Assembly: GCA_028278265.1 (NCBI GenBank)
Contig: JANQET010000480.1
Coordinates: 1 to 42,424, forward strand
Source of the DNA: Myxococcota bacterium
GTDB taxonomy: Bacteria > Myxococcota_A > Polyangia > JAAYKL01
Length of the DNA stretch: 42,424 bases
Direction of reading: 5' to 3'
The number at the start of each line of letters is the position of its first letter. The first letter of the stretch is position 1. The notes under the pieces are model-generated. The model was not told the DNA's origin. It did not search any database and saw only the letters and a program-made list of their open reading frames with translations. Below, piece after piece: positions 14,779 through 21,907 of the stretch. A program made the translations under genes and the position numbers.

Positions 14779-16917
14779 CTAGGCAAAGGTCACCCCGGTG
14801 AGGCGACAGACCAGGTTGACCAGGGCGCCGCTGGCGATGGCCAGCACAAACGACACGCTGAGAATGACGAGACACGCTTTAACCCCGCGCTCCTTGAGCA
14901 GCACAATCGCCGTGTTGAGGCAAGGCATGACAAAGGTCATCACCAGCATCGTCACCACCAGTTGAACATTGTCGAACTGATCGCGCAAGTGACCCAATTC
15001 AGCGGCGCCGCTCTCCCGCCTAATTGCGGTCTTGATGAACACCTGAACAGCCTGATCGGGCAGCCCGAGCAAGCCGTTGACCGCTGGACGAGCGACCCGT
15101 TCGATGACCTCCAATCCACCGATGCGGTCGAACACGAAGACGACAAAGGCCGCCAGCAGAAAGATCGGCACCGCCTCGCGGATGAAGGCAAAGGTGCGCC
15201 GCCAGGTCTTGGACCAGAGGATGCGCAGACGGGGGATGCGCATTTGCGGTATTTCCAGAATCAGGTCTGGATGGGGACTGGGCAGGGCCTTGGCGGTGAC
15301 CCAGCCGGTGAGCATGATGCGCAGTCCGATCAACCCACACAACAAGGCGGTCGCGGTCCAGGGGAGCTCACCGAGAATGACGACGAAGACCGCGATCAGC
15401 GGCGCACAGGGGATGCCGATCACGAGCAGGGAGAGGATATTGCGCTCCTTTTTGGAGGGGAGCATACGGGTAGTGATGATCGACATCGCGATGCAGGAAA
15501 AACCAAGCACCAGCGGGATGAGCGCTTGACCGTTCAACCCGATGCGGGAAAAGAGGCGGTCGAACAGTACCGCCAGGCGGGGCAGGTATCCGGAATCCTC
15601 CAGGACCGCCTGCAACGAGAAAAAGCAGAACAGGACGGGCAGGACGAGGCCCACGGCCAGGAACAGACCGGTGGGCAGCAGCCCGAAATCCGGATCCATG
15701 ATCGCGTCCCGGACGAATTGGGAGGGCAGCTGGTCGACCGCTGTTTGGCACAGGGGGATCACCGTCTGTTCGAAAAACGTTGCCGAGACCGCGTCGACGA
15801 GAAAGGTGGCGCCGAATTTGCCGATCCAGAAATAGGCCAGCACCATCACCGCCAATCCGATCAGGCTGCCGGACAGGGGTTGTTGGGCCAGCTGCCCGAA
15901 GCGAACCAAGGGGCTCGGACTGCGGGCGGACGATTCAGCCACCCGCTCGACGATCTGGTCCGCCTGACCGTAGAATGTATCGACCAGTAACTGTTTGAGT
16001 GACGTGTGATGAGATTCCCTGGTTTCTTTAATTATTTCAGTAATTTGAGTTATGTCGTCACTGTTGAAATGTCGTTCCGCGAGCGCCATTGCGGCCGGGT
16101 CGTCGGCCAGCAACAGCAAGGCCAGTCCCCGCGGTGCGATCGGACCGTCGAGGAGCAGGGGTGTCAAGCGATCCAATGCCTCTGCGACCCCCTTGGGCAG
16201 CTCGATCTCCAATGGTGATACCCGTGCCTCGAGCATCAGCTCGGCCAAGCGGTGAATGCCGCGGCGTTCGATTGCGACGGTGCGGCCGACAGGAACGCCG
16301 AAGGCATCGCTGAGCGCCTGCTCGTCGATCTCAATGCCCATTGTTTCGGCTTCGTCGAGCATGTTCAACGCGATCACCATCGGCAGTCCCAAGGTATTGA
16401 TTTCGAGCGCCAGGGCCAGGGAACGCCTGATATTCTTGGCGTCTGCGACCAACACGACTCCGTCCATCTGGCCGCTGAGCAGCAGGTCCCGGGCCACCAT
16501 TTCATCCTCGCTATTGGCGGCCAAGGTAGCTGAACCCGGTGTGTCGTAGAGGTGGATCACCCGATTGGTCGCGGGGCAGGCCCGAGCGGACGTGTCACCG
16601 GTCCGGCTATCGGCTGGATCGGCCGACAGACAGCTCGGGGTCTCCTGCTTGCGCCAGCCGCCGTTGGTGCACCGTTGACAATGGCGCCGACCGGCCCAGG
16701 AGAGTCCGGCCGGTCCGAGGGCCAGCACGCCGCGCCGGGTCTGTTGGGTACTGCCCGGGATGTTGACCGGTTTTTCCCCGTTGGCGCACAATTCGGCAAA
16801 CAACGAGGTTTTCCCCACACTGACGTTGCCGATGATGATCAGTTGGCGGGCGACAACGCCCGAAGAGTAGTGCCCGTTGGTGTTCGTGTGGTCTTTTTTG
16901 CTGCCGCTGCCTACCAT
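14779..16917 (-). CDS. feoB: FeoB ferrous iron transporter with Cys-rich insert in the G domain
   Basis: 712 aa, inner membrane. The N-terminal GTPase has a P-loop GNVSVGKTS at residues 30-38 (usual form GNPNxGKT), G2 in IPGST at 53-57, G3 DTPG at 125-128 and G4 NMLD at 185-188. Between G2 and G3 there is an extra ~45-residue insert with C80, C83, C96 and C114 (HCQRC...SC...AC), likely a metal- or redox-sensing element. The membrane part has the two Gate motifs (LPVLFCFFSLQAVLEDSGYLPR and MPCLNTAIVLLKERG regions) and about eight or more TM segments. It imports Fe2+ under anaerobic or reducing conditions. No Shine-Dalgarno is obvious at the ATG; the promoter and operator lie at 16953-17002. 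Confidence 0.95.
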   Translation of the reverse strand: MVGSGSKKDHTNTNGHYSSGVVARQLIIIGNVSVGKTSLFAELCANGEKPVNIPGSTQQTRRGVLALGPAGLSWAGRRHCQRCTNGGWRKQETPSCLSADPADSRTGDTSARACPATNRVIHLYDTPGSATLAANSEDEMVARDLLLSGQMDGVVLVADAKNIRRSLALALEINTLGLPMVIALNMLDEAETMGIEIDEQALSDAFGVPVGRTVAIERRGIHRLAELMLEARVSPLEIELPKGVAEALDRLTPLLLDGPIAPRGLALLLLADDPAAMALAERHFNSDDITQITEIIKETRESHHTSLKQLLVDTFYGQADQIVERVAESSARSPSPLVRFGQLAQQPLSGSLIGLAVMVLAYFWIGKFGATFLVDAVSATFFEQTVIPLCQTAVDQLPSQFVRDAIMDPDFGLLPTGLFLAVGLVLPVLFCFFSLQAVLEDSGYLPRLAVLFDRLFSRIGLNGQALIPLVLGFSCIAMSIITTRMLPSKKERNILSLLVIGIPCAPLIAVFVVILGELPWTATALLCGLIGLRIMLTGWVTAKALPSPHPDLILEIPQMRIPRLRILWSKTWRRTFAFIREAVPIFLLAAFVVFVFDRIGGLEVIERVARPAVNGLLGLPDQAVQVFIKTAIRRESGAAELGHLRDQFDNVQLVVTMLVMTFVMPCLNTAIVLLKERGVKACLVILSVSFVLAIASGALVNLVCRLTGVTFA

Positions 16918-16952
16918 TGTGTTCTAAGGTCTATCGAGTAACGGTCATTAAT

Positions 16953-17002
16953 TAGACACGTCTACCGTATCAAGACTGTACTGACAGAACTCTGATTGTC
17001 AA
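16953..17002 (-). promoter_or_regulatory. feoB promoter with operator-like palindrome
   Basis: On the minus strand TTGACA (17002-16997), a 16-bp spacer and TACAGT (16980-16975) give a strong promoter; transcription would start near 16968. Immediately downstream is TAGACACGTCTA (16964-16953), with arms TAGAC/GTCTA. A repressor bound there would block feoB, and the DtxR-like regulator encoded downstream is the obvious candidate. The sequence does not match the classical DtxR box closely. Confidence 0.5.
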
Positions 17003-17017
17003 CGAAGGAGGTCACCA

Positions 17018-17341
17018 ATGGGATTTTTTTTGGCTCATGAGATGAAATCGGTTGAAATGATGCCCGGCTTGCAGCTCAGGGAAGCCCATCTGGATCAATT
17101 GATGATCACGATTGTGGATTTCGCCCGGGATGTGGAGGTACCGGCCCATGCCCACCCCCACGAGCAGATCAGCCATGTGATCTCCGGTACACTCGAGTTC
17201 AGGCTGGCCGGGGAGACGCGCATTCTGCGGGCCGGTGATTCGGTTACCATTCCGCCCGGTTGGGAGCACTCGGCCAAGTCACTGGAGCCGGCGAGAGTGC
17301 TCGATGCCTGGCACCCGATTCGAGAGGACTATCGCATTTAG
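17018..17341 (+). CDS. Small cupin-domain protein
   Basis: 107 aa with AAGGAGG 6-7 nt before the ATG at 17018. A single cupin beta-barrel: motif 1 is VPAHAHPHEQISHVISGTLEF (about 47-67), with H50, H52 and E54 as likely metal ligands, and motif 2 is LRAGDSVTIPPGWEHSAKS (about 73-91), with a final His. Cupins of this size bind Fe, Mn or Zn and serve as enzymes or sensors; the reaction is unknown. It is divergent from feoB and shares its control region, so an iron-linked role is possible but unproven. The hyp genes follow on the same strand after 115 nt. Confidence 0.88.
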   Translation: MGFFLAHEMKSVEMMPGLQLREAHLDQLMITIVDFARDVEVPAHAHPHEQISHVISGTLEFRLAGETRILRAGDSVTIPPGWEHSAKSLEPARVLDAWHPIREDYRI

Positions 17342-17372
17342 TGTTGGCGATGATGCCAGAACGCTGCGGTCG

Positions 17373-17426
17373 TTGAATCCGACCTGTTTTGTGCTAGATC
17401 AGCATAGGAGAGTGAACCGTACGGTT
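17373..17426 (+). promoter_or_regulatory. Possible hyp operon promoter and 12-bp palindrome
   Basis: TTGAAT (17373-17378), 16 bp and TAGATC (17395-17400) form a moderate promoter before hypA. AACCGTACGGTT (17415-17426) is a perfect palindrome located where the transcript would begin, 30 nt before the hypA ATG. It could be an operator; no regulator is identified. Confidence 0.35.
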
Positions 17427-17456
17427 GACAGGAAAATTGCGAGGTAAACGTGCCCC

Positions 17457-17807
17457 ATGCACGAGCTTTCCCTAGCCCATCGCGTGTGTGATACCGTGGC
17501 GGCACATATCGATCCGGGGCAGCGGCTGCTCTGCGTGACCGTTGAGTGCGGACCGCTGTGCGGCGTGGTTCCGGATGCGCTGAACCACTGTTTCTACTTG
17601 GTCGCCAAGAGTTTCGGCTTCGAGGACGCCAAGTTGGATCTGCGGCTCAACAAGGCGCCGGCAACCTGTCCGAACTGTTCGACCCAACTCGAAATTGAGT
17701 CGATGTGGGAGGTATGCCCGGATTGTGATCACGCCCCGTTGACGATCAGCGGAGGTCGGGAGCTCCGAATTCGGCAGATAGAGATCGAAGAGGTGGATGA
17801 TGTGTGA
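17457..17807 (+). CDS. hypA: Hydrogenase nickel-insertion protein HypA
   Basis: 116 aa. It begins MHELSLAHRV; His2 and Glu3 are the nickel ligands of HypA. The zinc-ribbon cysteines are present as CPNC (C71, C74) and CPDC (C87, C90). HypA delivers Ni2+, with HypB, to the large subunit of [NiFe]-hydrogenases (and sometimes urease). Length is standard. A GAGG ribosome site lies upstream of the ATG. The end overlaps hypB by 11 nt, so the two are translationally coupled. Confidence 0.95.
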   Translation: MHELSLAHRVCDTVAAHIDPGQRLLCVTVECGPLCGVVPDALNHCFYLVAKSFGFEDAKLDLRLNKAPATCPNCSTQLEIESMWEVCPDCDHAPLTISGGRELRIRQIEIEEVDDV

Positions 17808-18516
17808 TCACTGCGGCTGTGGAGATTCTACGGGTCACGACAAAAACGACCAATTCAATCAGCGGACAGTACAAATCGAACAGGAGGTGCTGGCACACGA
17901 GCGGGCGCACGCCGAGCATCTCCGTCAGCGGCTGGCCGGGTTGAACGCGCGGATGATCAATGTGATCGGCAGTCCCGGGTGCGGAAAAACCGAGCTCATC
18001 TGCGCGTTGATCAAAGCCCTGCAGCGAAAAGAGGTGACCTGTGCGGTGATCGAGGGCGATTTGGCCACCGATAATGACGCGCAAAAGATACGGGCGACGG
18101 GCGCGCCGGCGCACCAGGTGACGACCGGAACGGCCTGTCATCTGACCGCTCACGATGTGGAGCACGGGTTGACGCACCTCGCCGTTTCCCCAGGGAGTCT
18201 GATCATCGTCGAGAACGTCGGCAACCTGGTCTGTCCCACCCTGTTTGATTTGGGCGAAACCCTGCGCCTGGTCTGCCTCAGCGTGACCGAAGGGACGGAC
18301 AAACCGCAAAAATACCCCATCTCTTTCGAGCGGGCCGACCTGGTGGCAATCACCAAGTGCGATCTGTTGCCCCACGTGGAGTTCGACGTCGACCGTAGCC
18401 TTCGCATGATCGATGATATCAAGCCGGGAATTCCCTGTGTCACCACAGCCGCGCGTGGGGCTGAGGGGGTGACCGGCCTCGTCGACCACGTCTCGGCGCT
18501 ATGGACCACGTCGTAA
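17797..18516 (+). CDS. hypB: Hydrogenase nickel-incorporation GTPase HypB
   Basis: 239 aa SIMIBI-class GTPase that drives nickel insertion into [NiFe]-hydrogenase. The N-terminus MMCDHCGCGD has the CxxCxC high-affinity metal motif (C3, C6, C8). The P-loop is GSPGCGKT (58-65). CHLTA near residue 114 provides the C114/H115 G-domain metal site, and C146 in NLVCP completes it. The Walker B region is LIIVENVGNL and the guanine-specificity motif is TKCD. There is no long poly-His stretch of the kind some HypB proteins use to store nickel. The gene overlaps hypA and ends exactly one base before the hypF ATG. Confidence 0.96.
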   Translation: MMCDHCGCGDSTGHDKNDQFNQRTVQIEQEVLAHERAHAEHLRQRLAGLNARMINVIGSPGCGKTELICALIKALQRKEVTCAVIEGDLATDNDAQKIRATGAPAHQVTTGTACHLTAHDVEHGLTHLAVSPGSLIIVENVGNLVCPTLFDLGETLRLVCLSVTEGTDKPQKYPISFERADLVAITKCDLLPHVEFDVDRSLRMIDDIKPGIPCVTTAARGAEGVTGLVDHVSALWTTS

Positions 18517-20730
18517 ATGATTCATCGCCAGTCGATTACCCTCGAGGGCACGGTGCAGGGGATCGGCTTTCGGCCGCTGGTGTACCGGTTGGCCACCGAA
18601 TTGGGACTCACCGGAAACGTGCTCAACGACGGTCGCGGGGTCACGGTCGAGCTGCAGGGGCCGTCCGACGCATTGGCCCGCTTCAAGCAACGCCTGTACG
18701 ATGAGCTTCCCCCGGCGGGGCGCGTCGATGGTTGGGCCGATCGCCCCATTCCGTGCCTTGACGAAGAGACAGAATTTCAGATCAGCGCCAGTGAGGCATC
18801 GGGGGACACGGCCATGTCATTGGCGCCGGATTTGGTGGTCTGCGACGCGTGTCTGAAGGAGTTGTTCGATCCGGCGGATCGTCGATACGGCTACCCGTTC
18901 ATCAACTGCACCCACTGCGGTCCTCGGTACACCATCGCTACGGCGCTGCCCTATGATCGGGTCTCCACCACGATGCGCCAGTTCGAGATGTGCGATGCCT
19001 GCCGGGCGGAGTATCGGGATCCACTCGATCGGCGATACCACGCTCAACCGATCGCCTGCCCCAAGTGCGGGCCCCGGATGTGGCTGGCGCCGGAGGATGA
19101 AACACTCGATTCAAACTGGGTCATCGAGCGGGCGGCGACTCGATTGGCGCGCGGTCAAATCGTCGCGGTCAAGGGGATTGGGGGCTTTCATCTGACGGTC
19201 GATGCGATGGATCCGGTGGCCGTGGGGCGCCTGCGGGAGCTCAAACATCGTCGTCGGAAACCGCTTGCCGTGATGGTCAGAGATCTCGCCGGTGCTCATG
19301 GGCTCGTCGAGCTGTCCGATGAGGCTGAAGCGTTGCTCACCTCCCCGCCGGCTCCTATCGTCATCGCTCCGGCCAAGAAGGGAGTGGTGATCAGGGAGTG
19401 GATCGCGCCGGAATTGGGCGAAATCGGTGTGATGCTGCCCTACACGCCGCTGCACCGATTGCTGATGGCGGCGGGTCCAGCGGTTGTGGTGATGACCTCG
19501 GGCAACCGATCGGCCGAACCGATGATCAAGGACAACGATACGGCGCAAAGCGAGCTTGTCGCGGACGCTTACCTGCTGCACGACCGACCGATTGCCACTG
19601 CAGTCGACGACAGCGTGATTCGTTCAACCCCGGTCGGACCGGTGTTCGTCAGACGTTCCCGGGGGTATGTCCCCCGACCGCTGGTGGCGCCGGCCTTGCC
19701 CGATCGCCCAATCCTGGCGCTCGGTGCCGAGCTCAAAGTGACCGTCTCGACGTTGAACAAGGGTGAGATTGTCGTGGGTCGCCATTTGGGTGATTTGAAC
19801 AATCTGCCCGCTGAAGAGGCGTTTCACCGGGAGGTCGAACGGGTGCTCCGGTTCAGCCGGATGACTCCCCAGGCGGTGGCCGTGGATCGCCACCCGGATC
19901 TCGCTTCAGTGGCGTTTGCCGAGGAGCGGTTCGCCGATCTGCCGCTGATACGGGTGCAACACCACCACGCCCATTTTTCCTCGGTGCTGGTCGAGCACCG
20001 TATCGAGCCGAATCGGCGGGCCGTGGGCATTATTCTGGATGGAATGGGGTATGGTACGGATCATCGCAGTTGGGGCGGAGAGGTGCTTTGTGGGAGCTAC
20101 GGCGGCGTGGAGCGGTATGGACAGTTGAGATATGTGCCGCTCCCCGGCGGGGATCGGGCGGCGCTTCAGCCCGCGCGGATGGCCACCAGTCTGCTGGTCG
20201 ATGCAGGAATAGGCCGGCCGGGAATGGTCGGATATGATGAGCGCATTGCAGAAATCGTCCGGCTGCCGAGCGTCTCCCCATTGACCAGCAGCGCCGGACG
20301 TCTCTTTGACGGCGTTGCCGCGTTGTTGGGCATTGCACCGAAGATCCAGGCGTTCGAAGGGGAAGCGGCGGCCAGACTGGAGGCCCTCTCCGATCAGAGC
20401 TGCACGGACGCCTATCCGTTGCCGCTCGACGGGACCCAGCTCGATACCCGGATCTTGGTCCAAGCCCTGGTGGGTGATTCGTCACCCAATCCCATTCGTG
20501 CCGCCCGTTTTCACAACGGTCTGGCCGATGGGCTGATCCATCTGGCGTCGATGGCCGACGAAGCGTTGGTCGTTCTCGGCGGCGGATGCCTCGTCAACGG
20601 CCTGCTCGCCCGGCGATTGATCGACGGTCTGACCCGAAAGGGGTGTACGGTATTGCGCCCAAAAGAGCTGCCTCCGGGAGACGGTGGTCTCTCAGCGGGC
20701 CAAGCCGCTTGCGCGGCCTGTATGATCTGA
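18517..20730 (+). CDS. hypF: Carbamoyltransferase HypF
   Basis: 737 aa, full length. It makes the carbamoyl group that becomes the CN ligands of the [NiFe] active site, handing it to HypE. Domains in order: acylphosphatase at 1-95 (GTVQGIGFRPLVYRLA, catalytic R19); two zinc fingers with C109, C112, C131, C134 and C159, C162, C181, C184 in the usual CDAC...CTHCGPR arrangement; YrdC-like domain at about 200-380 (VKGIGGFHLTVDA, KHRRRKPLAVMVRD, TSGNRSAEP); Kae1-like carbamoyltransferase at about 390-737 with VQHHHAH near 480 and VVLGGGCLVNGLLARRL. It starts directly after the hypB stop. hypC, hypD and hypE, which it needs, are not downstream here. Confidence 0.96.
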   Translation: MIHRQSITLEGTVQGIGFRPLVYRLATELGLTGNVLNDGRGVTVELQGPSDALARFKQRLYDELPPAGRVDGWADRPIPCLDEETEFQISASEASGDTAMSLAPDLVVCDACLKELFDPADRRYGYPFINCTHCGPRYTIATALPYDRVSTTMRQFEMCDACRAEYRDPLDRRYHAQPIACPKCGPRMWLAPEDETLDSNWVIERAATRLARGQIVAVKGIGGFHLTVDAMDPVAVGRLRELKHRRRKPLAVMVRDLAGAHGLVELSDEAEALLTSPPAPIVIAPAKKGVVIREWIAPELGEIGVMLPYTPLHRLLMAAGPAVVVMTSGNRSAEPMIKDNDTAQSELVADAYLLHDRPIATAVDDSVIRSTPVGPVFVRRSRGYVPRPLVAPALPDRPILALGAELKVTVSTLNKGEIVVGRHLGDLNNLPAEEAFHREVERVLRFSRMTPQAVAVDRHPDLASVAFAEERFADLPLIRVQHHHAHFSSVLVEHRIEPNRRAVGIILDGMGYGTDHRSWGGEVLCGSYGGVERYGQLRYVPLPGGDRAALQPARMATSLLVDAGIGRPGMVGYDERIAEIVRLPSVSPLTSSAGRLFDGVAALLGIAPKIQAFEGEAAARLEALSDQSCTDAYPLPLDGTQLDTRILVQALVGDSSPNPIRAARFHNGLADGLIHLASMADEALVVLGGGCLVNGLLARRLIDGLTRKGCTVLRPKELPPGDGGLSAGQAACAACMI

Positions 20731-20767
20731 TCCCCCCAGATGTGCTCGGCCGGCGTTCCGAATGGCA

Positions 20768-20784
20768 CGGTTTGGCACAAACCG
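20768..20784 (+). terminator. Hairpin downstream of hypF, possible terminator
   Basis: CGGTTTG (20768-20774) and CAAACCG (20778-20784) form a 7-bp stem with a 3-nt loop. A T5 run comes only about 17 nt later, so the structure is weak as an intrinsic terminator. A TATAAA at 20814-20819 follows and may be a -10 for the next gene. Confidence 0.3.
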
Positions 20785-20870
20785 GTCTCGGGACAATCTT
20801 GTTTTTAACCTGTTATAAATATTAACTAATTTGCTCGTATCAGAACCAGATGACCCCTTCGCGACACGTT

Positions 20871-20886
20871 TGGCACGGTACTTGTA
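20871..20886 (+). promoter_or_regulatory. Sigma-54-like -24/-12 element before the LRR gene
   Basis: TGGCACGGTACTTGTA matches the sigma-54 consensus TGGCACG-N4-TTGCA at every defined base except C to T in the -12 GC. It lies 30 nt before the start of the LRR protein gene. The missing C is in an important position, so activity is uncertain; a sigma-70-like TATAAA upstream is the alternative. Confidence 0.4.
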
Positions 20887-20916
20887 GCGAAGGGTGGCAA
20901 CCGATGGAGGTGCGCA

Positions 20917-21894
20917 ATGAAGATTAGCAACTTATTCGAGAACATTCAGCGTCTGGCTTTCTTTGGTCTGGTCGTGTTCGCTGTCCAATCTGCATACGGG
21001 ACAGAATGGAAGGAGAGCACCCAGGCCTGTGAGGGAACCGTGACCTTTCCAGATGAGAATTTGGAACGGGCGGTTAGAACCGATATTGATCAACCCGATG
21101 GGGAAATCGATGCGGAGGATTTGCTCGACCTGGATTTTTTTCACGGGGAAGGATTTGGCATCGTCGATCTGACCAATATTCGCTGTATCGAAAACATGAC
21201 CGTGGCCGATCTGATCGACAACGAGATTGTTGATTTCACTCCCCTGACTGAGCTCGAACACCTGGAAGATGTGGTGCTCAGTGGGAACAATATAGTTGAT
21301 CTCTCCCCGTTGCGATCGATGGCGTTGGAACGGATCGAACTGGAGCGCAATCAGATCTCCGACCTGTCTCCGGTGGCCGAGATGCCCCAGATCGGCTATC
21401 TCGATTTGGCCCATAATCAGATCTCCGATCTCTCACCGCTAGCCGCGATTTCTGGTTTCGGCACGCTCGATCTGGAGTACAACCAGATAACCGACCTCGA
21501 GCCGCTGGCGGAAAACGATCAGCTCACCGATGGCTCACTTAATATCGCTGAAAACCCGCTGGACTGCGAAGATCCGGACACTCTGGCCCATATCCAATCA
21601 ATCGAAGATCGGGGTGTATACGTCTCTCACGACTGTGGGGGCGGTGGAGACGCGGACGCGGACAGTGACACAGACTCTGACGCGGATAGCGATACCGATG
21701 CCGACGCCGATGGTGACGGCGATGGAGATGGGGACAGTGACGGCGACAGCGATGGGGACGGGGACGCTGACGGCGATGACGATCCTGACGAAAATGAAAA
21801 TGATGACGGGGACGCCAATACCGGAGAGTGCGGTTGTCACCTGCTGGGCAGTACCCCGCGGGCGCCTTTCTTCTTACTGCAAATATTGAATTAG
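20917..21894 (+). CDS. Exported leucine-rich-repeat protein with Asp-rich tail
   Basis: 325 aa with GGAGG about 7 nt before the ATG. The N-terminus NLFENIQRLAFFGLVVFAVQSAYG is an export signal. Residues about 75-205 hold 22-residue, internalin-like repeats: HLEDVVLSGNNIVDLSPLRS, ERIELERNQISDLSPVAE, GYLDLAHNQISDLSPLAA, GTLDLEYNQITDLEPLAE. Then comes an Asp-X spacer (about 245-297) like those of the proteins at the left end, and the tail GECGCHLLGSTPRAPFFLLQ. CGC followed by a short hydrophobic segment resembles the MYXO-CTERM sorting tail but is truncated and lacks the final Arg cluster. It is probably a surface protein binding other proteins or glycans. It is not linked in function to hypF upstream. 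Confidence 0.85.
   Translation: MKISNLFENIQRLAFFGLVVFAVQSAYGTEWKESTQACEGTVTFPDENLERAVRTDIDQPDGEIDAEDLLDLDFFHGEGFGIVDLTNIRCIENMTVADLIDNEIVDFTPLTELEHLEDVVLSGNNIVDLSPLRSMALERIELERNQISDLSPVAEMPQIGYLDLAHNQISDLSPLAAISGFGTLDLEYNQITDLEPLAENDQLTDGSLNIAENPLDCEDPDTLAHIQSIEDRGVYVSHDCGGGGDADADSDTDSDADSDTDADADGDGDGDGDSDGDSDGDGDADGDDDPDENENDDGDANTGECGCHLLGSTPRAPFFLLQILN
21649..21810 (+). repeat. Asp-X coding repeat in LRR protein
   Basis: Degenerate GAx-NNx hexamers encode (D-A/S/T/G)n, the third such tract in the window and on the opposite strand to the first two. It separates the LRR domain from the C-terminal CGC tail. Confidence 0.8.
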
Positions 21895-21907
21895 TTTTCG
21901 GACGGGA

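Noticed and set aside
14212-15990. 592-codon plus-strand open frame
   Set aside because: It lies opposite feoB and the DtxR-FeoA gene, has His/Gln/Asp/Gly-rich composition with no family motif, and is a by-product of high-GC codon bias.
20764-20779. TGGCACGGTTTGGCAC as a sigma-54 promoter
   Set aside because: The -24 to -12 spacing is one base short and the sequence is better explained as part of a hairpin.
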